DNA of 64,000 nucleotides from LSCE01 sp050485425. GTDB lineage: Bacteria > Pseudomonadota > Gammaproteobacteria > Nitrococcales > Aquisalimonadaceae. Under the pieces are notes generated by a model. That model saw only the letters and a program-made list of their open reading frames with translations. It made no database searches and was not told the DNA's origin. Every line of letters starts with the position of its first letter. Position 1 is the stretch's first letter. The stretch covers positions 62,001-126,000 of the forward strand of contig JBJHBJ010000001.1 in the NCBI GenBank assembly GCA_050485425.1, given 5' to 3'. Below are positions 31,552 to 43,264 of the stretch, one piece after another. A program made the translations under genes and the position numbers.

Positions 31552-32361
31552 ATGATCAATCCCGATACCGAATCCCGGAAGAAGCCGCGGCGCGGCATCT
31601 ACCTGCTTCCCAACCTGCTGACCACGGCCGGGCTGTTTTTCGGTTTCTTCGCCATCATTGCAGCGACCGGGCAGCAGTTTCACCTGGCGGCCATCGCCAT
31701 TTTCATCGCCATGATCATGGACGGCCTGGACGGGCGTGTGGCGCGACTGACCAATACCCAGAGCGATTTCGGCGTCCAGTACGACAGCCTGTCGGACATG
31801 GTCTGTTTCGGTCTGGCGCCGGCCCTGGTGATGTACATCTGGGTGCTGGGAGACATGGCGGGCCTGGGCGGACTGCTGGGCAAGATGGGCTGGCTCGGTG
31901 CGTTCACGTTCGCGGCTTGCGCCGCCCTGCGGCTGGCCCGCTTCAACACCCAGGCCGGCGTTGCCGACAAGCGCTATTTCCAGGGTCTGCCCAGCCCGGC
32001 AGCGGCGGCCGGGCTGGCCAGCCTGGTCTGGTTCGGGCACAACCTCAGCTTCGACAGCGTGTTGCTGGTGGGATTCGCCTGGGTGGTCACGGTGGTGACC
32101 GGCCTGCTGATGGTGAGTAATTTCCGCTACTACAGTTTCAAGGAAATCGATTTCCGCTACCGGGTGCCGTTCATCGTCATCGTCGCCCTGGTGCTGGGTA
32201 TTGCCTTCATTTCGGTGAACCCGCCACTGGTGCTGTTCCTCACGTTCCTGGTGTATGCGGGCTCCGGCCCGGTGATGACCATCGTGATACGTCGTCGGCA
32301 CCGGCAGGCGCTGATGCAGCGGCGCTCAGGCGGCGATCATCAGGACGATGGAGCGGGCTGA
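31552..32361 (+). CDS. pssA: CDP-diacylglycerol--serine O-phosphatidyltransferase
   Basis: Makes phosphatidylserine, the precursor of phosphatidylethanolamine. The 269-residue integral membrane enzyme has about eight helices. It carries the complete CDP-alcohol phosphotransferase motif: Asp60-Gly61, Ala64-Arg65, Gly74, Asp78 and Asp82 in DGLDGRVARLTNTQSDF and its continuation. This is the membrane type, unrelated to the PLD-like E. coli PssA. The C-terminal tail is polar and Arg/Asp-rich. The ilvC-pssA order is shared with other Gammaproteobacteria. Confidence 0.96.
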   Translation: MINPDTESRKKPRRGIYLLPNLLTTAGLFFGFFAIIAATGQQFHLAAIAIFIAMIMDGLDGRVARLTNTQSDFGVQYDSLSDMVCFGLAPALVMYIWVLGDMAGLGGLLGKMGWLGAFTFAACAALRLARFNTQAGVADKRYFQGLPSPAAAAGLASLVWFGHNLSFDSVLLVGFAWVVTVVTGLLMVSNFRYYSFKEIDFRYRVPFIVIVALVLGIAFISVNPPLVLFLTFLVYAGSGPVMTIVIRRRHRQALMQRRSGGDHQDDGAG

Positions 32362-32383
32362 CCGCGCGGAGGCCGGGCGAAAC

Positions 32384-33145
32384 ATGGCACAGCGTCGACG
32401 TTCCCGGGCCGAACAGGCCGTCTACCTGGAGCGCATGGGCATTACCGCCTGGCATCCGCGCCGGCCTGGTGCCGCCCCCGCGCTGCCGGCAGACGCGCAC
32501 CCGTCCCGGCCTGCCGCAGCCGAGGAAGCGGCGGCCAAAGTCCCGCCTGACGTGGAGGCCGCTGCCGGGGCTCCCGGACAATGGGAGACCTTGCAGCAGA
32601 CCGTGGCGGGCTGCACGCTTTGCGGCCTTTGCGAAAGCCGTACCCAGACCGTTTTCGGCGTCGGCAGCCGATCCGCCGACTTGATGGTGATCGGCGAAGC
32701 CCCCGGTGCCGAGGAGGACCGGCGTGGCGAACCGTTCGTCGGGCGTGCCGGCAAGTTGCTCAACGCCATGCTGGCGGCGCTGGGCCTGCAGCGCGAACAG
32801 GTGTTCATCGCCAATATTCTCAAGTGCCGGCCACCGAACAACCGCGACCCGCTCGCGGACGAGGTGGCGTCCTGCATCCCCTACCTGCGGGAACAGATGC
32901 AGTTGCTCCGGCCGAAAGTCATCCTCTGCGTCGGCCGGGTGGCAGCCCAGAATCTGCTGCAGCAGGAACAGCCGCTGCGGGCACTGCGGGCCCGCGACCA
33001 CGTATTCGATGCCGGGGATACCACCATCCCGGTCATCGTGAGTTATCATCCTGCCTATCTGCTGCGTAGCCCGGCGGACAAATCCAAGGCGTGGCATGAT
33101 CTGAAGCGCCTGCGGCCGCTGCTGAGAGGGGAAAGCCGACCATGA
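32384..33145 (+). CDS. Uracil-DNA glycosylase, family 4 (iron-sulfur)
   Basis: Removes uracil from DNA in base excision repair. A basic, Ala/Pro-rich N-terminal extension of about 65 residues precedes the family 4 UDG domain. The domain shows the cluster-binding pair CTLCGLC, the active-site motif GEAPGAEEDRRGEPF, then GRAGKLLNAML and ILKCRPPNNRDP, and ends with SYHPAYLLRSP. I place the start at 32384; an ATG at 32348 overlaps pssA and adds 12 residues. The stop overlaps the rimI start. Confidence 0.93.
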   Translation: MAQRRRSRAEQAVYLERMGITAWHPRRPGAAPALPADAHPSRPAAAEEAAAKVPPDVEAAAGAPGQWETLQQTVAGCTLCGLCESRTQTVFGVGSRSADLMVIGEAPGAEEDRRGEPFVGRAGKLLNAMLAALGLQREQVFIANILKCRPPNNRDPLADEVASCIPYLREQMQLLRPKVILCVGRVAAQNLLQQEQPLRALRARDHVFDAGDTTIPVIVSYHPAYLLRSPADKSKAWHDLKRLRPLLRGESRP

Positions 33146-33618
33146 GTGCGGTTCTGTCACCAGGGGAGCATGGCATACGGCGCATGCGCGAGAGCGACCT
33201 CTCCTGGGTGCTGGAGGTGGAGCGGGCTGCCTACGACTTTCCCTGGACCGAGGGCGTGTTCCGGGACTGCCTTCGGGTTGGCTACGGCTGTTGGGTTCTG
33301 CATGATGCCCGCGCCACTGCCGGACACCTGGTCATGTCGGTGGTGGCCGGGGAGGCCCATGTGCTGAATCTTTGCGTCCATCCCGGGCGGCAGGGCCAGG
33401 GGCTGGGGGCCGAACTGCTGGAGTACGGACTGTCGGCGGCGTCGCGACTGGGCGCCGAGATGGCCTTCCTGGAAGTGCGGCCCTCCAATCTGCCTGCCAT
33501 CCGGTTGTACGAACGGGCCGGTTTCGGTGAAGTCGGCATTCGCAAGAGCTACTATCCGGCGCCCGGCGGTGCGCGCGAGGATGCCCTGATCCTCGCCCGT
33601 GCGCTGTTCCCCCAGTAA
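33142..33618 (+). CDS. rimI: Ribosomal protein S18-alanine N-acetyltransferase
   Basis: This GNAT enzyme acetylates the N-terminal alanine of S18. The 158 residues include LEVERAAYDFPWTEGVF, typical of RimI, the acetyl-CoA loop HPGRQGQGLGAELL, and LEVRPSNLPAIRLYERAGF. Translationally coupled to the udg gene by an ATGA overlap. The udg-rimI adjacency is frequent in this class. Confidence 0.95.
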   Translation: MSAVLSPGEHGIRRMRESDLSWVLEVERAAYDFPWTEGVFRDCLRVGYGCWVLHDARATAGHLVMSVVAGEAHVLNLCVHPGRQGQGLGAELLEYGLSAASRLGAEMAFLEVRPSNLPAIRLYERAGFGEVGIRKSYYPAPGGAREDALILARALFPQ

Positions 33619-33656
33619 AGCCTGGCGGGGCGCCGGCGATCTCCCGAGGAGCAGAT

Positions 33657-33899
33657 ATGCAACCCCAGTTCCGAGCCGGTGACGACCGGAACGAGCGCCC
33701 GCCCAGGCCGACGTTCTGGCAGGTGGTACAGAGCATCCTGGCGGCGGCGTTCGGCGTGCAGTCGGAGGCGGCACGCAAGCGCGATTTCACGCGCGGCAGC
33801 CCGCTGCCCTATATCATCGGCGGTGTCGTATTCACGGTGCTGCTGATCGTCGTGCTGGTGGTGATCGTCAACATCGTTCTCAGCAGCGCCGGCCAGTAG
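33657..33899 (+). CDS. DUF2970 family small membrane protein
   Basis: An 80-residue protein with a polar N-terminus, a conserved TFWQVVQSILAAAFGVQSE segment and one C-terminal membrane helix (GGVVFTVLLIVVLVVIVNIV). This matches DUF2970. A GAGGAG ribosome-binding site precedes the ATG. Its stop lies three bases from the convergent valS stop. Function unknown. Confidence 0.9.
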   Translation: MQPQFRAGDDRNERPPRPTFWQVVQSILAAAFGVQSEAARKRDFTRGSPLPYIIGGVVFTVLLIVVLVVIVNIVLSSAGQ

Positions 33900-33902
33900 T
33901 GC

Positions 33903-36674
<2,772 letters not shown>

Positions 36675-36735
36675 GCGTTGCCTTGCTGCGTCGTCGATGG
36701 ATGAACCGGGGTGCCCGGCCGGAATACGAGGGCGG

Positions 36736-36749
36736 AGTATACTAACCTT
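36736..36749 (-). promoter_or_regulatory. Candidate -10 element of valS with upstream AAGGTTAG
   Basis: On the minus strand AAGGTTAG is followed by TATACT (36736-36741), about 62 bases before the valS start. No good -35 hexamer is seen at 16-18 bp. The same AAGGTTAG precedes the candidate -10 TAGAAT of rlmKL. Confidence 0.4.
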
Positions 36750-36850
36750 CCAACCGGTAAAGCCATGTCCCGGCGCCGTTGTACGGCTTGTCGCCAAGGC
36801 GCGCGAGCGCTGGCGTCGCCAGCAGGTGGTCGTTAGCGTCGGGCGGGATC

Positions 36851-37072
36851 TCAGTCCTTGTGTAACTGCTTGAGGACGGCCTGCAGGATCAGGTCGCCGC
36901 GACTCCGCAGTTTCGGCGGCAGGCGCTGTTGCCAGTCCGTATCCGCGCCGGCTGTTTCGCCGGTCGCGGAAAGGCGATGGCGGGGTAGCCACAGCCCCTG
37001 TTTCATCAATTCCTCGCCGGGGCAGACAACCTCGGTCAGGAGCGGTGCAGCGTGCTCGTCCTGCTTGTCCAT
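36851..37072 (-). CDS. Small conserved-position hypothetical protein between holC and valS
   Basis: A 73-residue soluble protein starting MDKQDEHAAPLLTEVV and ending LILQAVLKQLHKD. A TTG at 37081, overlapping the holC stop, would add three residues. There are no membrane segments or metal motifs. An unnamed small gene also occurs at this place in Pseudomonas (between holC and valS), from memory, which supports it being real. Its position suggests a link with the holC product or the operon's translation, but no function can be given. Confidence 0.6.
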   Translation of the reverse strand: MDKQDEHAAPLLTEVVCPGEELMKQGLWLPRHRLSATGETAGADTDWQQRLPPKLRSRGDLILQAVLKQLHKD

Positions 37073-37077
37073 ATGCG

Positions 37078-37506
37078 TCAAGTGCCTACCGTATGGTGCT
37101 GGGGTTCCAGGCCCTGGTCGCGATACCAGCGAAAGCGTTGCCGGGCGGCCTGGAGCCGTTCCGGGGTCTGATCCGCCACTTCGGCGATCCGCTGCCAGGC
37201 CTCCAGCGTTTCCGGCGGGCTATCCGCCAGATTGACCAGCAGATCCAGGCCGGAACCGGGCTGGATACCTGCCGGACCGATGATCACCGGTTCGTCCGGA
37301 TCGCCGTCCCACAGGCCGTGCGGCAGGAAGCTGCCGTCCCGGAATGTCCACAGCAGGGTGTCCATGCCGTGGGCCTGTGCCTCGTCCTGCGTGCGTATGA
37401 ATGCACGATGCCCCTGGCCGACCGCCTTCTCCACCAGGCGGCAGGCCAGCAGCTCTGCCGCCTGCGGCTGCCCGTTGCCGGCAATGTAGAAATCGACCTG
37501 GGGCAT
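37078..37506 (-). CDS. holC: DNA polymerase III subunit chi
   Basis: Chi links the clamp loader to SSB. The 142 residues begin MPQVDFYIAGNGQPQAAELL and show the chi pattern ACRLVEKAVGQGHRAFIRT, DTLLWTFRDGSFLPHG and PDEPVIIG. Located 6 bp after the pepA stop in the usual pepA-holC-valS order. Confidence 0.95.
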   Translation of the reverse strand: MPQVDFYIAGNGQPQAAELLACRLVEKAVGQGHRAFIRTQDEAQAHGMDTLLWTFRDGSFLPHGLWDGDPDEPVIIGPAGIQPGSGLDLLVNLADSPPETLEAWQRIAEVADQTPERLQAARQRFRWYRDQGLEPQHHTVGT

Positions 37507-37512
37507 GCGTGG

Positions 37513-39015
37513 TTACGCCTTGCGCTTACCGGCCTGCGCAATCAGATAGTGTGTCAGCAGCGGCACGGGCCGGCCGGTGGCGCCTTTCTGGTCGCCGCTT
37601 TTCCATGCGGTGCCGGCGATGTCCAGATGAGCCCAGCGCAACTTCTTCGTAAAGCGCGCCAGGAAGCAGCCGGCGGTGATCGTGCCCGCCGCGCGGCCTC
37701 CGATATTGGCCATGTCGGCGAAGTTGCTCTTCAGCAGCTCATCGTACTCCGGTGCCAGCGGTAGTTCCCAGGCCGGGTCGTCGGCCGATTTGCCGGCGGC
37801 CTGCAGATCATTGACCAGCGCCGCGTTGTTGCCCATCAGGCCGTGCATGTGGTTGCCCAGCGCGATGATGCAGGCGCCGGTCAGCGTGGCGATGTCCACC
37901 ACGCTGCGCGGCTTGTAGCGTTCCACGTAGGTGAGGGCGTCGCACAACACCAGACGCCCTTCGGCATCGGTGTTCAGGATCTCGATGGTCTGGCCGGACA
38001 TGCTGGTGACGATGTCGCCGGGCTTGGTGGCCTTGCCGTCCGGCATGTTCTCCACCGCCGGGATCACGCCCACCAGGTTGATTGGCAGGCCCAGTTGCGC
38101 CACCGCTTCCACGGTACCGAACACACTGGCCGCGCCGCACATGTCGAACTTCATTTCATCCATGGCGGCGCCAGGCTTCAGCGAGATGCCGCCGGTATCG
38201 AAGGTGATGCCCTTGCCGACCAGTGCATAAGGCTGCTCGTCCTTGGCCGCTCCGCGATAATGCATGACAATCAATCGCGCGGGTTCGTGGCTGCCGTGGC
38301 TCACCGACAGCAGGGAGCCCATGCCCAGCTCCTCCATGGCCGGCTCGTCGAGTACGCTGACTTCCACCGAGCCGTGGCGCTCACCCAGACCATGGGCCTG
38401 CTCCGCCAGGTAGCTCGGCGTGCAGATGTTGCCCGGCAGGTTGCCCAGTTCACGAGCCAGGTTCATGCCGTTGCCCAGTGCCTTGCCCTGCTGGGCAGCC
38501 TGCTCCGCCTCCGCTGTATCGGACTTGCCGGGCACGCCGAAGCTTACCTTGCGCAGGATGGACTGCTGGCCGTTCTTCTTGCTCTTGCAGGTCTCGAACC
38601 GGTAGCCCAGCAGTTCCAGCGTCTGCGCGGCATCCCGGATCCGCCAGGCCAGATCCCGGCTCTTGACCGCGGCCTGCGGCAGATAGCAGACGGCATCCTT
38701 GGCACCGGCATTGGCCAGCACGGTGTGCATGGTCTGCACGGCCTGACGGTAGACCCGTTCGGTCAATTCCTTCTCCTTGCCCAGGCCCACCAGCAGCACG
38801 CGATCGGCAGGCACACCCGGGACGCGCGGCAGCAGCAGCGATTGTCCGGCCCGGCCATCCATGTCACCGGCCTTCACCAATTCCTGCAGATAGCCTTTGG
38901 CCGCCTTGTCCAACTGCGCGGCCTCGGCGCCGAGGTGGCGTTTCTCGAAAACGCCAACCACGACACAGCCGGCACGCTGCTTTTCCGGGGAGCCTGACTT
39001 GATCGCGAATTCCAT
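37513..39015 (-). CDS. pepA: Leucyl aminopeptidase (cytosol aminopeptidase PepA)
   Basis: This hexameric two-metal (Mn/Zn) M17 aminopeptidase has 500 residues (E. coli 503). The catalytic half shows VGKGITFDTGGISLKPG with metal-binding Lys and Asp, and the family signature NTDAEGRLVL. In E. coli PepA also binds DNA in Xer recombination and carAB control; whether that applies here is unknown. The ATG at 39015 follows GAGGAG. It is divergent from lptF. Confidence 0.97.
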   Translation of the reverse strand: MEFAIKSGSPEKQRAGCVVVGVFEKRHLGAEAAQLDKAAKGYLQELVKAGDMDGRAGQSLLLPRVPGVPADRVLLVGLGKEKELTERVYRQAVQTMHTVLANAGAKDAVCYLPQAAVKSRDLAWRIRDAAQTLELLGYRFETCKSKKNGQQSILRKVSFGVPGKSDTAEAEQAAQQGKALGNGMNLARELGNLPGNICTPSYLAEQAHGLGERHGSVEVSVLDEPAMEELGMGSLLSVSHGSHEPARLIVMHYRGAAKDEQPYALVGKGITFDTGGISLKPGAAMDEMKFDMCGAASVFGTVEAVAQLGLPINLVGVIPAVENMPDGKATKPGDIVTSMSGQTIEILNTDAEGRLVLCDALTYVERYKPRSVVDIATLTGACIIALGNHMHGLMGNNAALVNDLQAAGKSADDPAWELPLAPEYDELLKSNFADMANIGGRAAGTITAGCFLARFTKKLRWAHLDIAGTAWKSGDQKGATGRPVPLLTHYLIAQAGKRKA

Positions 39016-39172
39016 CGACCACTCCTCTGTTACCAACCATTGGGGACGGATCAACACTGCCCGGCAGTGTAACGCGAAATCCGCGGAGTTGCCTGAGACG
39101 GGCACCGAATCCTTTGACCGCCAGGCCCGCGACCGGGACAATCCGGGCATATCTCCCGGGAGTCCCTGAGCG

Positions 39173-40264
39173 TTGAAACTGTCCATTGTCAGCCGCTATC
39201 TGGTAAGAGAAATCGCCCTGGCCTGGCTTGCCGTGACCATCGTTCTGGTGGCCGTGCTGTTCACCAACCGCCTGGTGCGTTATCTCGGCGATGCGGCAAG
39301 CGGGGCGTTGCCCGGCGACGTGATCCTGGTGCTGATGGGGTTCAAGGCGCTCAGTTACACCGGTCTGGTGATCCCCGGCAGCTTTTTCCTTGGTGTGATT
39401 CTGGCGCTGGGCCGGCTCTACAGGGACAGCGAGATGGCGGCCATGGGGGCCTGTGGTATCGGGCCGCGTCAGCTCTACAAGGCGCTGGCCCTGTTCGCCT
39501 TGCCGCTGACGTTGCTGGTGGGCTGGCTGGCCCTCGATGTCGGGCCCTGGGCAGCGCGGGAAGGACGGGAGGCCGAACAGCTGGCTCGCGAGACGGTGGA
39601 AATCCAGGCGATCCGTCCCGGTCGTTTCATCCAGTCCAGCCGTGCCGAGGGCATGTTCTATATCGAGCGTTTCAGTGAGGACGGTTCGCGCATGCGCGAC
39701 GTCTTCCTGCAGACCCGGCAGGGCGGTGAACAGATCCTGCTGGCGGCCAGCGAGGGTTACATCGATGTGGACCCGGACACCGGCGACCAGTACCTGGTGC
39801 TGGTGGACGGCCGGCGCTATGACGGCAACCCCGGCAGCGCCCAGTGGCGGGTCATGGAATACGAACTGCACGGGGTGCGCATTGCCGAGGGCGACCCGCC
39901 GGACGTGCGGGTCCGGCGGGATGGCATGCCGACAGGTGACCTTTGGGGCTCCGATGACCTGCGCGAGGTAGCAGAGCTGCAATGGCGGCTGTCCATGCCG
40001 CTGATGGTGATTACGCTGGGCCTGATTGCCATCCCGATGAGCCGAAGCTCTCCCCGCGACGGCCGCTATGGCCGGTTGCTGCTGGCGGTGCTGATCTACG
40101 CGGTCTACTCCAACGGGCTGACCGTGTCCATGGGCTGGCTGGAGGATGGGGTGGTGCCGCCGGTGGTGGGATTGTGGCCGATACACCTGAGCGTGGCCGC
40201 TATCGGCGTGGCCTGGCTGATGAAGCAGTACGGCCTGCTGGGTTGGGGAGGACGCCGGCGATGA
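39173..40264 (+). CDS. lptF: LPS export ABC transporter permease LptF
   Basis: Inner-membrane half of the LptB2FG complex that extracts LPS from the inner membrane. The 363 residues have three N-terminal helices (SRYLVREIALAWLAVTIVLV), a periplasmic beta-jellyroll of about 170 residues and three C-terminal helices (GLIAIPMSRSSPRDGRYGRL). It starts at TTG 39173 with GGGAG about a dozen bases upstream; no ATG fits better. The stop overlaps the lptG ATG. Confidence 0.94.
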   Translation: MKLSIVSRYLVREIALAWLAVTIVLVAVLFTNRLVRYLGDAASGALPGDVILVLMGFKALSYTGLVIPGSFFLGVILALGRLYRDSEMAAMGACGIGPRQLYKALALFALPLTLLVGWLALDVGPWAAREGREAEQLARETVEIQAIRPGRFIQSSRAEGMFYIERFSEDGSRMRDVFLQTRQGGEQILLAASEGYIDVDPDTGDQYLVLVDGRRYDGNPGSAQWRVMEYELHGVRIAEGDPPDVRVRRDGMPTGDLWGSDDLREVAELQWRLSMPLMVITLGLIAIPMSRSSPRDGRYGRLLLAVLIYAVYSNGLTVSMGWLEDGVVPPVVGLWPIHLSVAAIGVAWLMKQYGLLGWGGRRR

Positions 40265-41331
40265 TGACCCGCATCCTCGATCGCTACATCGCCAAGGCGG
40301 TGATCGCCGGCTCGCTGGTGGCCCTGGCGGTGTTTGTCTCGCTGATCCTGATCTTCAGTTTCGTCGAGGAAAGCGGCGACATCAGTGGTGACTACACCGC
40401 CTTCCGGGCGCTGCTCTACGTGGCGCTGCGCGCACCGCAGCGTGCCTATGAGTCCTTTCCCATTGCCACGCTGATCGGCAGCCTGATGACGCTGGGCGGG
40501 CTGGCCGCCCGGCACGAGCTGGTGGTCATGCGGGCTGCCGGCATGTCTATCCTCGGCATAGGCCGTTCGGTGGCCGTGGCCGGTGTGGCGCTGGCCGTGG
40601 CCGCCATCGCCCTGGGTGAGTGGGTGGCGCCGCCGGCCGAGCGCATGGCGTTGGAGGTCAAGGCCCAGGCGCGCAGCGGCGATGTGGCGGCGCTGAGCCA
40701 GGACGGTTTCTGGGCGCGGGATGGCCGGCGTTTCGTGCAGGTGGCGTCGGCGCCCAGCGCCAGCCAGCTCGATGGCGTGAATATCTACGACTTCGACCGC
40801 GGTCGTCGGTTGACACGCATCACCAGCGCGGTGCGCGCAGATCATGACGGCCGGTCCTGGGTGCTGCACCAGGTCGTGGAAACGCGCTTCGCCGAGGACG
40901 GCAGTATCGTGCGCGAGCGGAGTACGCTCGAGGAGTGGCCGTCAGAGTTGCATCCCGAGGTGCTGGATGTGGTGGTGGTTGACCCGGAAGCATTGTCGGT
41001 GCGCGACCTCTGGACCTACATCGGCTATCTCGAGCGAAACGAACTGGAGAGCGACCGCTACCGGCTGGCGTTCTGGCTGAAGCTGGCGACGCCGCTGGCA
41101 ACCCTTACCATGCTGCTGCTGACCATCCCGCTGGCGTTCGGCTCCCTGCGCTCGGTGGGGGCGGGGCAACGCATTTTCATCGGCGTGATGATCGGCATCG
41201 CCTTCTTCCTGGGCAACAACCTGCTCAATCACCTGGGGCTGGTGTATGGGCTTCCGCCGATGGTCAGTGCGCTGCTGCCCACGCTGGTGTTCCTGGCCGC
41301 CGCCATAGCCGGCACGTCCCGGATACGTTAG
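40261..41331 (+). CDS. lptG: LPS export ABC transporter permease LptG
   Basis: Partner of LptF. The 356 residues start MMTRILDRYIAKAVIAGSLV and have the same 3+3 helix layout with a periplasmic jellyroll (about 100-270). Coupling-helix sequence includes MTLGGLAARHELVVMRAAGM, typical of LptG. A second ATG lies at codon 2. It is coupled to lptF by overlap, so the two permeases are made in step. Confidence 0.96.
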   Translation: MMTRILDRYIAKAVIAGSLVALAVFVSLILIFSFVEESGDISGDYTAFRALLYVALRAPQRAYESFPIATLIGSLMTLGGLAARHELVVMRAAGMSILGIGRSVAVAGVALAVAAIALGEWVAPPAERMALEVKAQARSGDVAALSQDGFWARDGRRFVQVASAPSASQLDGVNIYDFDRGRRLTRITSAVRADHDGRSWVLHQVVETRFAEDGSIVRERSTLEEWPSELHPEVLDVVVVDPEALSVRDLWTYIGYLERNELESDRYRLAFWLKLATPLATLTMLLLTIPLAFGSLRSVGAGQRIFIGVMIGIAFFLGNNLLNHLGLVYGLPPMVSALLPTLVFLAAAIAGTSRIR

Positions 41332-41375
41332 GGGCCCCTGATCGATTCCCACTGTCGCCATACCTTGCCGGACGA

Positions 41376-41822
41376 TCAGCCCTTCCTGGCTGGCGGGCAG
41401 TGCAGGATGACGGTGCCGGAGAGCAGGTCGCAGAGACTGTGACCCCTGGGATGAAACGGGACTGAGATCAGCCCCAGCGGTCCCAGCGTGACCACGCCCG
41501 CGGCCAGCCGCTTGACCGCGTCCGGCCAGCCCAGCTGCCCACCGTCCTGGCGTCGCACATAGAGATGCCATGCCTTCATGCCCAGTGTCTGCGCACCCCA
41601 GAGCCAGAACAGCGCGAAGAAGCCGAAACCCAGCACCAGCATGTAGGCCTGGAACAGCGGAATCCAGGGCGCAGGAATCTCCTCGCCGCCGGTCAGCGGC
41701 AGGACGGCGAACGTGCCGATGATCAACACGGCCGCGAGCAGCATGGTGTCGTAGGTCATCGCAGACAGTCTGCGCATGAAGCCGGCCGGTCTTGCGGTGG
41801 TCATCTCGGATCTGACGGTCAT
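41376..41822 (-). CDS. RDD family membrane protein
   Basis: The 148 residues carry three hydrophobic segments (TMLLAAVLIIGTFAVLPL, LVLGFGFFALFWLW, AAGVVTLGPLGLISVPF). The RDD-domain pattern appears as PAGFMRRLSAMTYDTMLL and QTLGMKAWHLYV. It is convergent with lptG and divergent from pcnB. Role unknown; RDD proteins have been linked to ion or salt stress in some bacteria. Confidence 0.88.
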   Translation of the reverse strand: MTVRSEMTTARPAGFMRRLSAMTYDTMLLAAVLIIGTFAVLPLTGGEEIPAPWIPLFQAYMLVLGFGFFALFWLWGAQTLGMKAWHLYVRRQDGGQLGWPDAVKRLAAGVVTLGPLGLISVPFHPRGHSLCDLLSGTVILHCPPARKG

Positions 41823-41859
41823 CGGGACGGAAGCGGGAAGGATGTATGGTGCTGCCGAG

Positions 41860-41890
41860 GGAAGCGCTGATTCTGCATCCCGCGCGGGCG
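41860..41890 (+). repeat. Dispersed short repeat (GGAAGCGCTGAT family)
   Basis: This copy reads GGAAGCGCTGATTCTGCATC followed by a CGCGCGGGCG arm. It lies between the divergent RDD and pcnB genes, 45 bases before the proposed pcnB start. A TATTAT that could be a -10 element follows at 41895-41900. Confidence 0.65.
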
Positions 41891-41935
41891 ATGCTATTAT
41901 ACGCCCTCACTTCTTGGGCTCAAGCACGGACACCA

Positions 41936-43264
41936 GTGACGGACGAACAGACAGCGCTACCCTTACCCCAGCCGGTTATCATTCCCCGTTCGGAACACGG
42001 GATCTCCCGTGCGGACATCAGCGATAACGCGTTGAAGGTGCTCTATCGCCTGAAAAACGCCGGTTACCAGGCCTATATGGTCGGTGGCGGCGTGCGGGAT
42101 CTTTCGCTGGGGCGGGAGCCCAAGGATTTCGACGTGGCCACCGATGCCCGCCCCGAGGATGTCAAGGAGCTGTTCAGAAACTGCCGGTTGATTGGCCGGC
42201 GTTTCCGGCTCGCCCACGTGCATTTCGGCCCCGAGATCATCGAGGTGGCCACGTTCCGGGCGCTGCACGATCCGAATGGCGACGCCGACGGCGATGTTGC
42301 CATGGAGGACGGCCGCATACTCCGGGACAACGTCTACGGCACGGTGGAAGAAGACGCCATGCGCCGGGATTTCACGATCAACTCGCTTTACTACAATATC
42401 GCGGATTTCTCCATTGTCGACTTCGCCAACGGCGTGCCGGATCTCAAGGCGGGCCTGCTGCGGCTGATCGGTGATCCAGAGGCTCGCTACCGCGAGGATC
42501 CGGTGCGCATGCTCCGCGCCGTCCGTTTCGCCGCCAAGCTGGGCTTCCGGATCGAGGAGACCTCGGCGCGCCCCATTCCCGAAATGGCCGGCCTGCTGGA
42601 GCATATCCCGCAAGCGAGGTTGTTCGAGGAAGTGCTCAAGCTGCTGATGAGCGGCCAGGGCGCCGAAACCTTCGAAGTGTTGCGCCAGTATCGTCTGTTC
42701 GGACACCTGTTCCCCGACACGGACAGCCTGCTGGAGCAGGAGGAGGATGGCCTCTGGCTCCGTTTCATCAACGCGGCCCTGCGCAATACCGACCAGCGTA
42801 TCGCCGACGGCAAGCCGGTCACGCCGGCCTTCCTGTTCGGGGCGCTGCTGTGGCCGGTCACCGTGGATCTGCAACAGCGCTACCAGGACCAGGGCGAGGA
42901 CGAGGTGCCGGCCCTGCAGATTGCCAGCGCCGAGGCGCTGGACCGTCAGGTGGCGCGTGTTGCCATTCCCAAGCGGTTCTCGTTGCCCATGCGTGAGATC
43001 TTCCTGCTCCAGCCACGGCTCCAGCGTTACGGCCTGGGTGGCGGCAAGCGCGCCATGCGCCTGCTCGGCCATCCGCGATTCCGGGCGGCCTACGATTTCC
43101 TGTTGCTGCGGGCCGAAGTGGGGGATGCGTCGCAGGAACTGGCCGATTGGTGGACGCGCTTTCAGGACAGCAACGCCGGGGAGCGTGTCGAGATGGCCGC
43201 GCCGGGCGACGGCAAGGGACGCAAACGCCGTCGTCGGCGGCGGAAGCCGGCAGCCAGCGAATGA
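41936..43264 (+). CDS. pcnB: Poly(A) polymerase I
   Basis: Adds poly(A) tails to RNA and promotes decay. From GTG 41936 the protein has 442 residues. IPRSEHGISRADISDNALKV is the typical PcnB N-terminus. The nucleotidyltransferase core shows GGGVRDLSLG and the catalytic DFDVATDARPEDV; RRDFTINSLYYN follows. The C-terminus is a basic Lys/Arg tail (GRKRRRRRRKPAASE). An ATG at 41846 in frame would put the dispersed repeat inside the gene and is rejected. The stop overlaps the folK start. Confidence 0.94.
   Translation: MTDEQTALPLPQPVIIPRSEHGISRADISDNALKVLYRLKNAGYQAYMVGGGVRDLSLGREPKDFDVATDARPEDVKELFRNCRLIGRRFRLAHVHFGPEIIEVATFRALHDPNGDADGDVAMEDGRILRDNVYGTVEEDAMRRDFTINSLYYNIADFSIVDFANGVPDLKAGLLRLIGDPEARYREDPVRMLRAVRFAAKLGFRIEETSARPIPEMAGLLEHIPQARLFEEVLKLLMSGQGAETFEVLRQYRLFGHLFPDTDSLLEQEEDGLWLRFINAALRNTDQRIADGKPVTPAFLFGALLWPVTVDLQQRYQDQGEDEVPALQIASAEALDRQVARVAIPKRFSLPMREIFLLQPRLQRYGLGGGKRAMRLLGHPRFRAAYDFLLLRAEVGDASQELADWWTRFQDSNAGERVEMAAPGDGKGRKRRRRRRKPAASE

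Noticed and set aside
30325..32301. 658-codon minus-strand open frame opposite ilvC and pssA
   Set aside because: It is fully antisense to two well-conserved genes, with His/Gln/Gly-rich shadow composition and no Shine-Dalgarno sequence.
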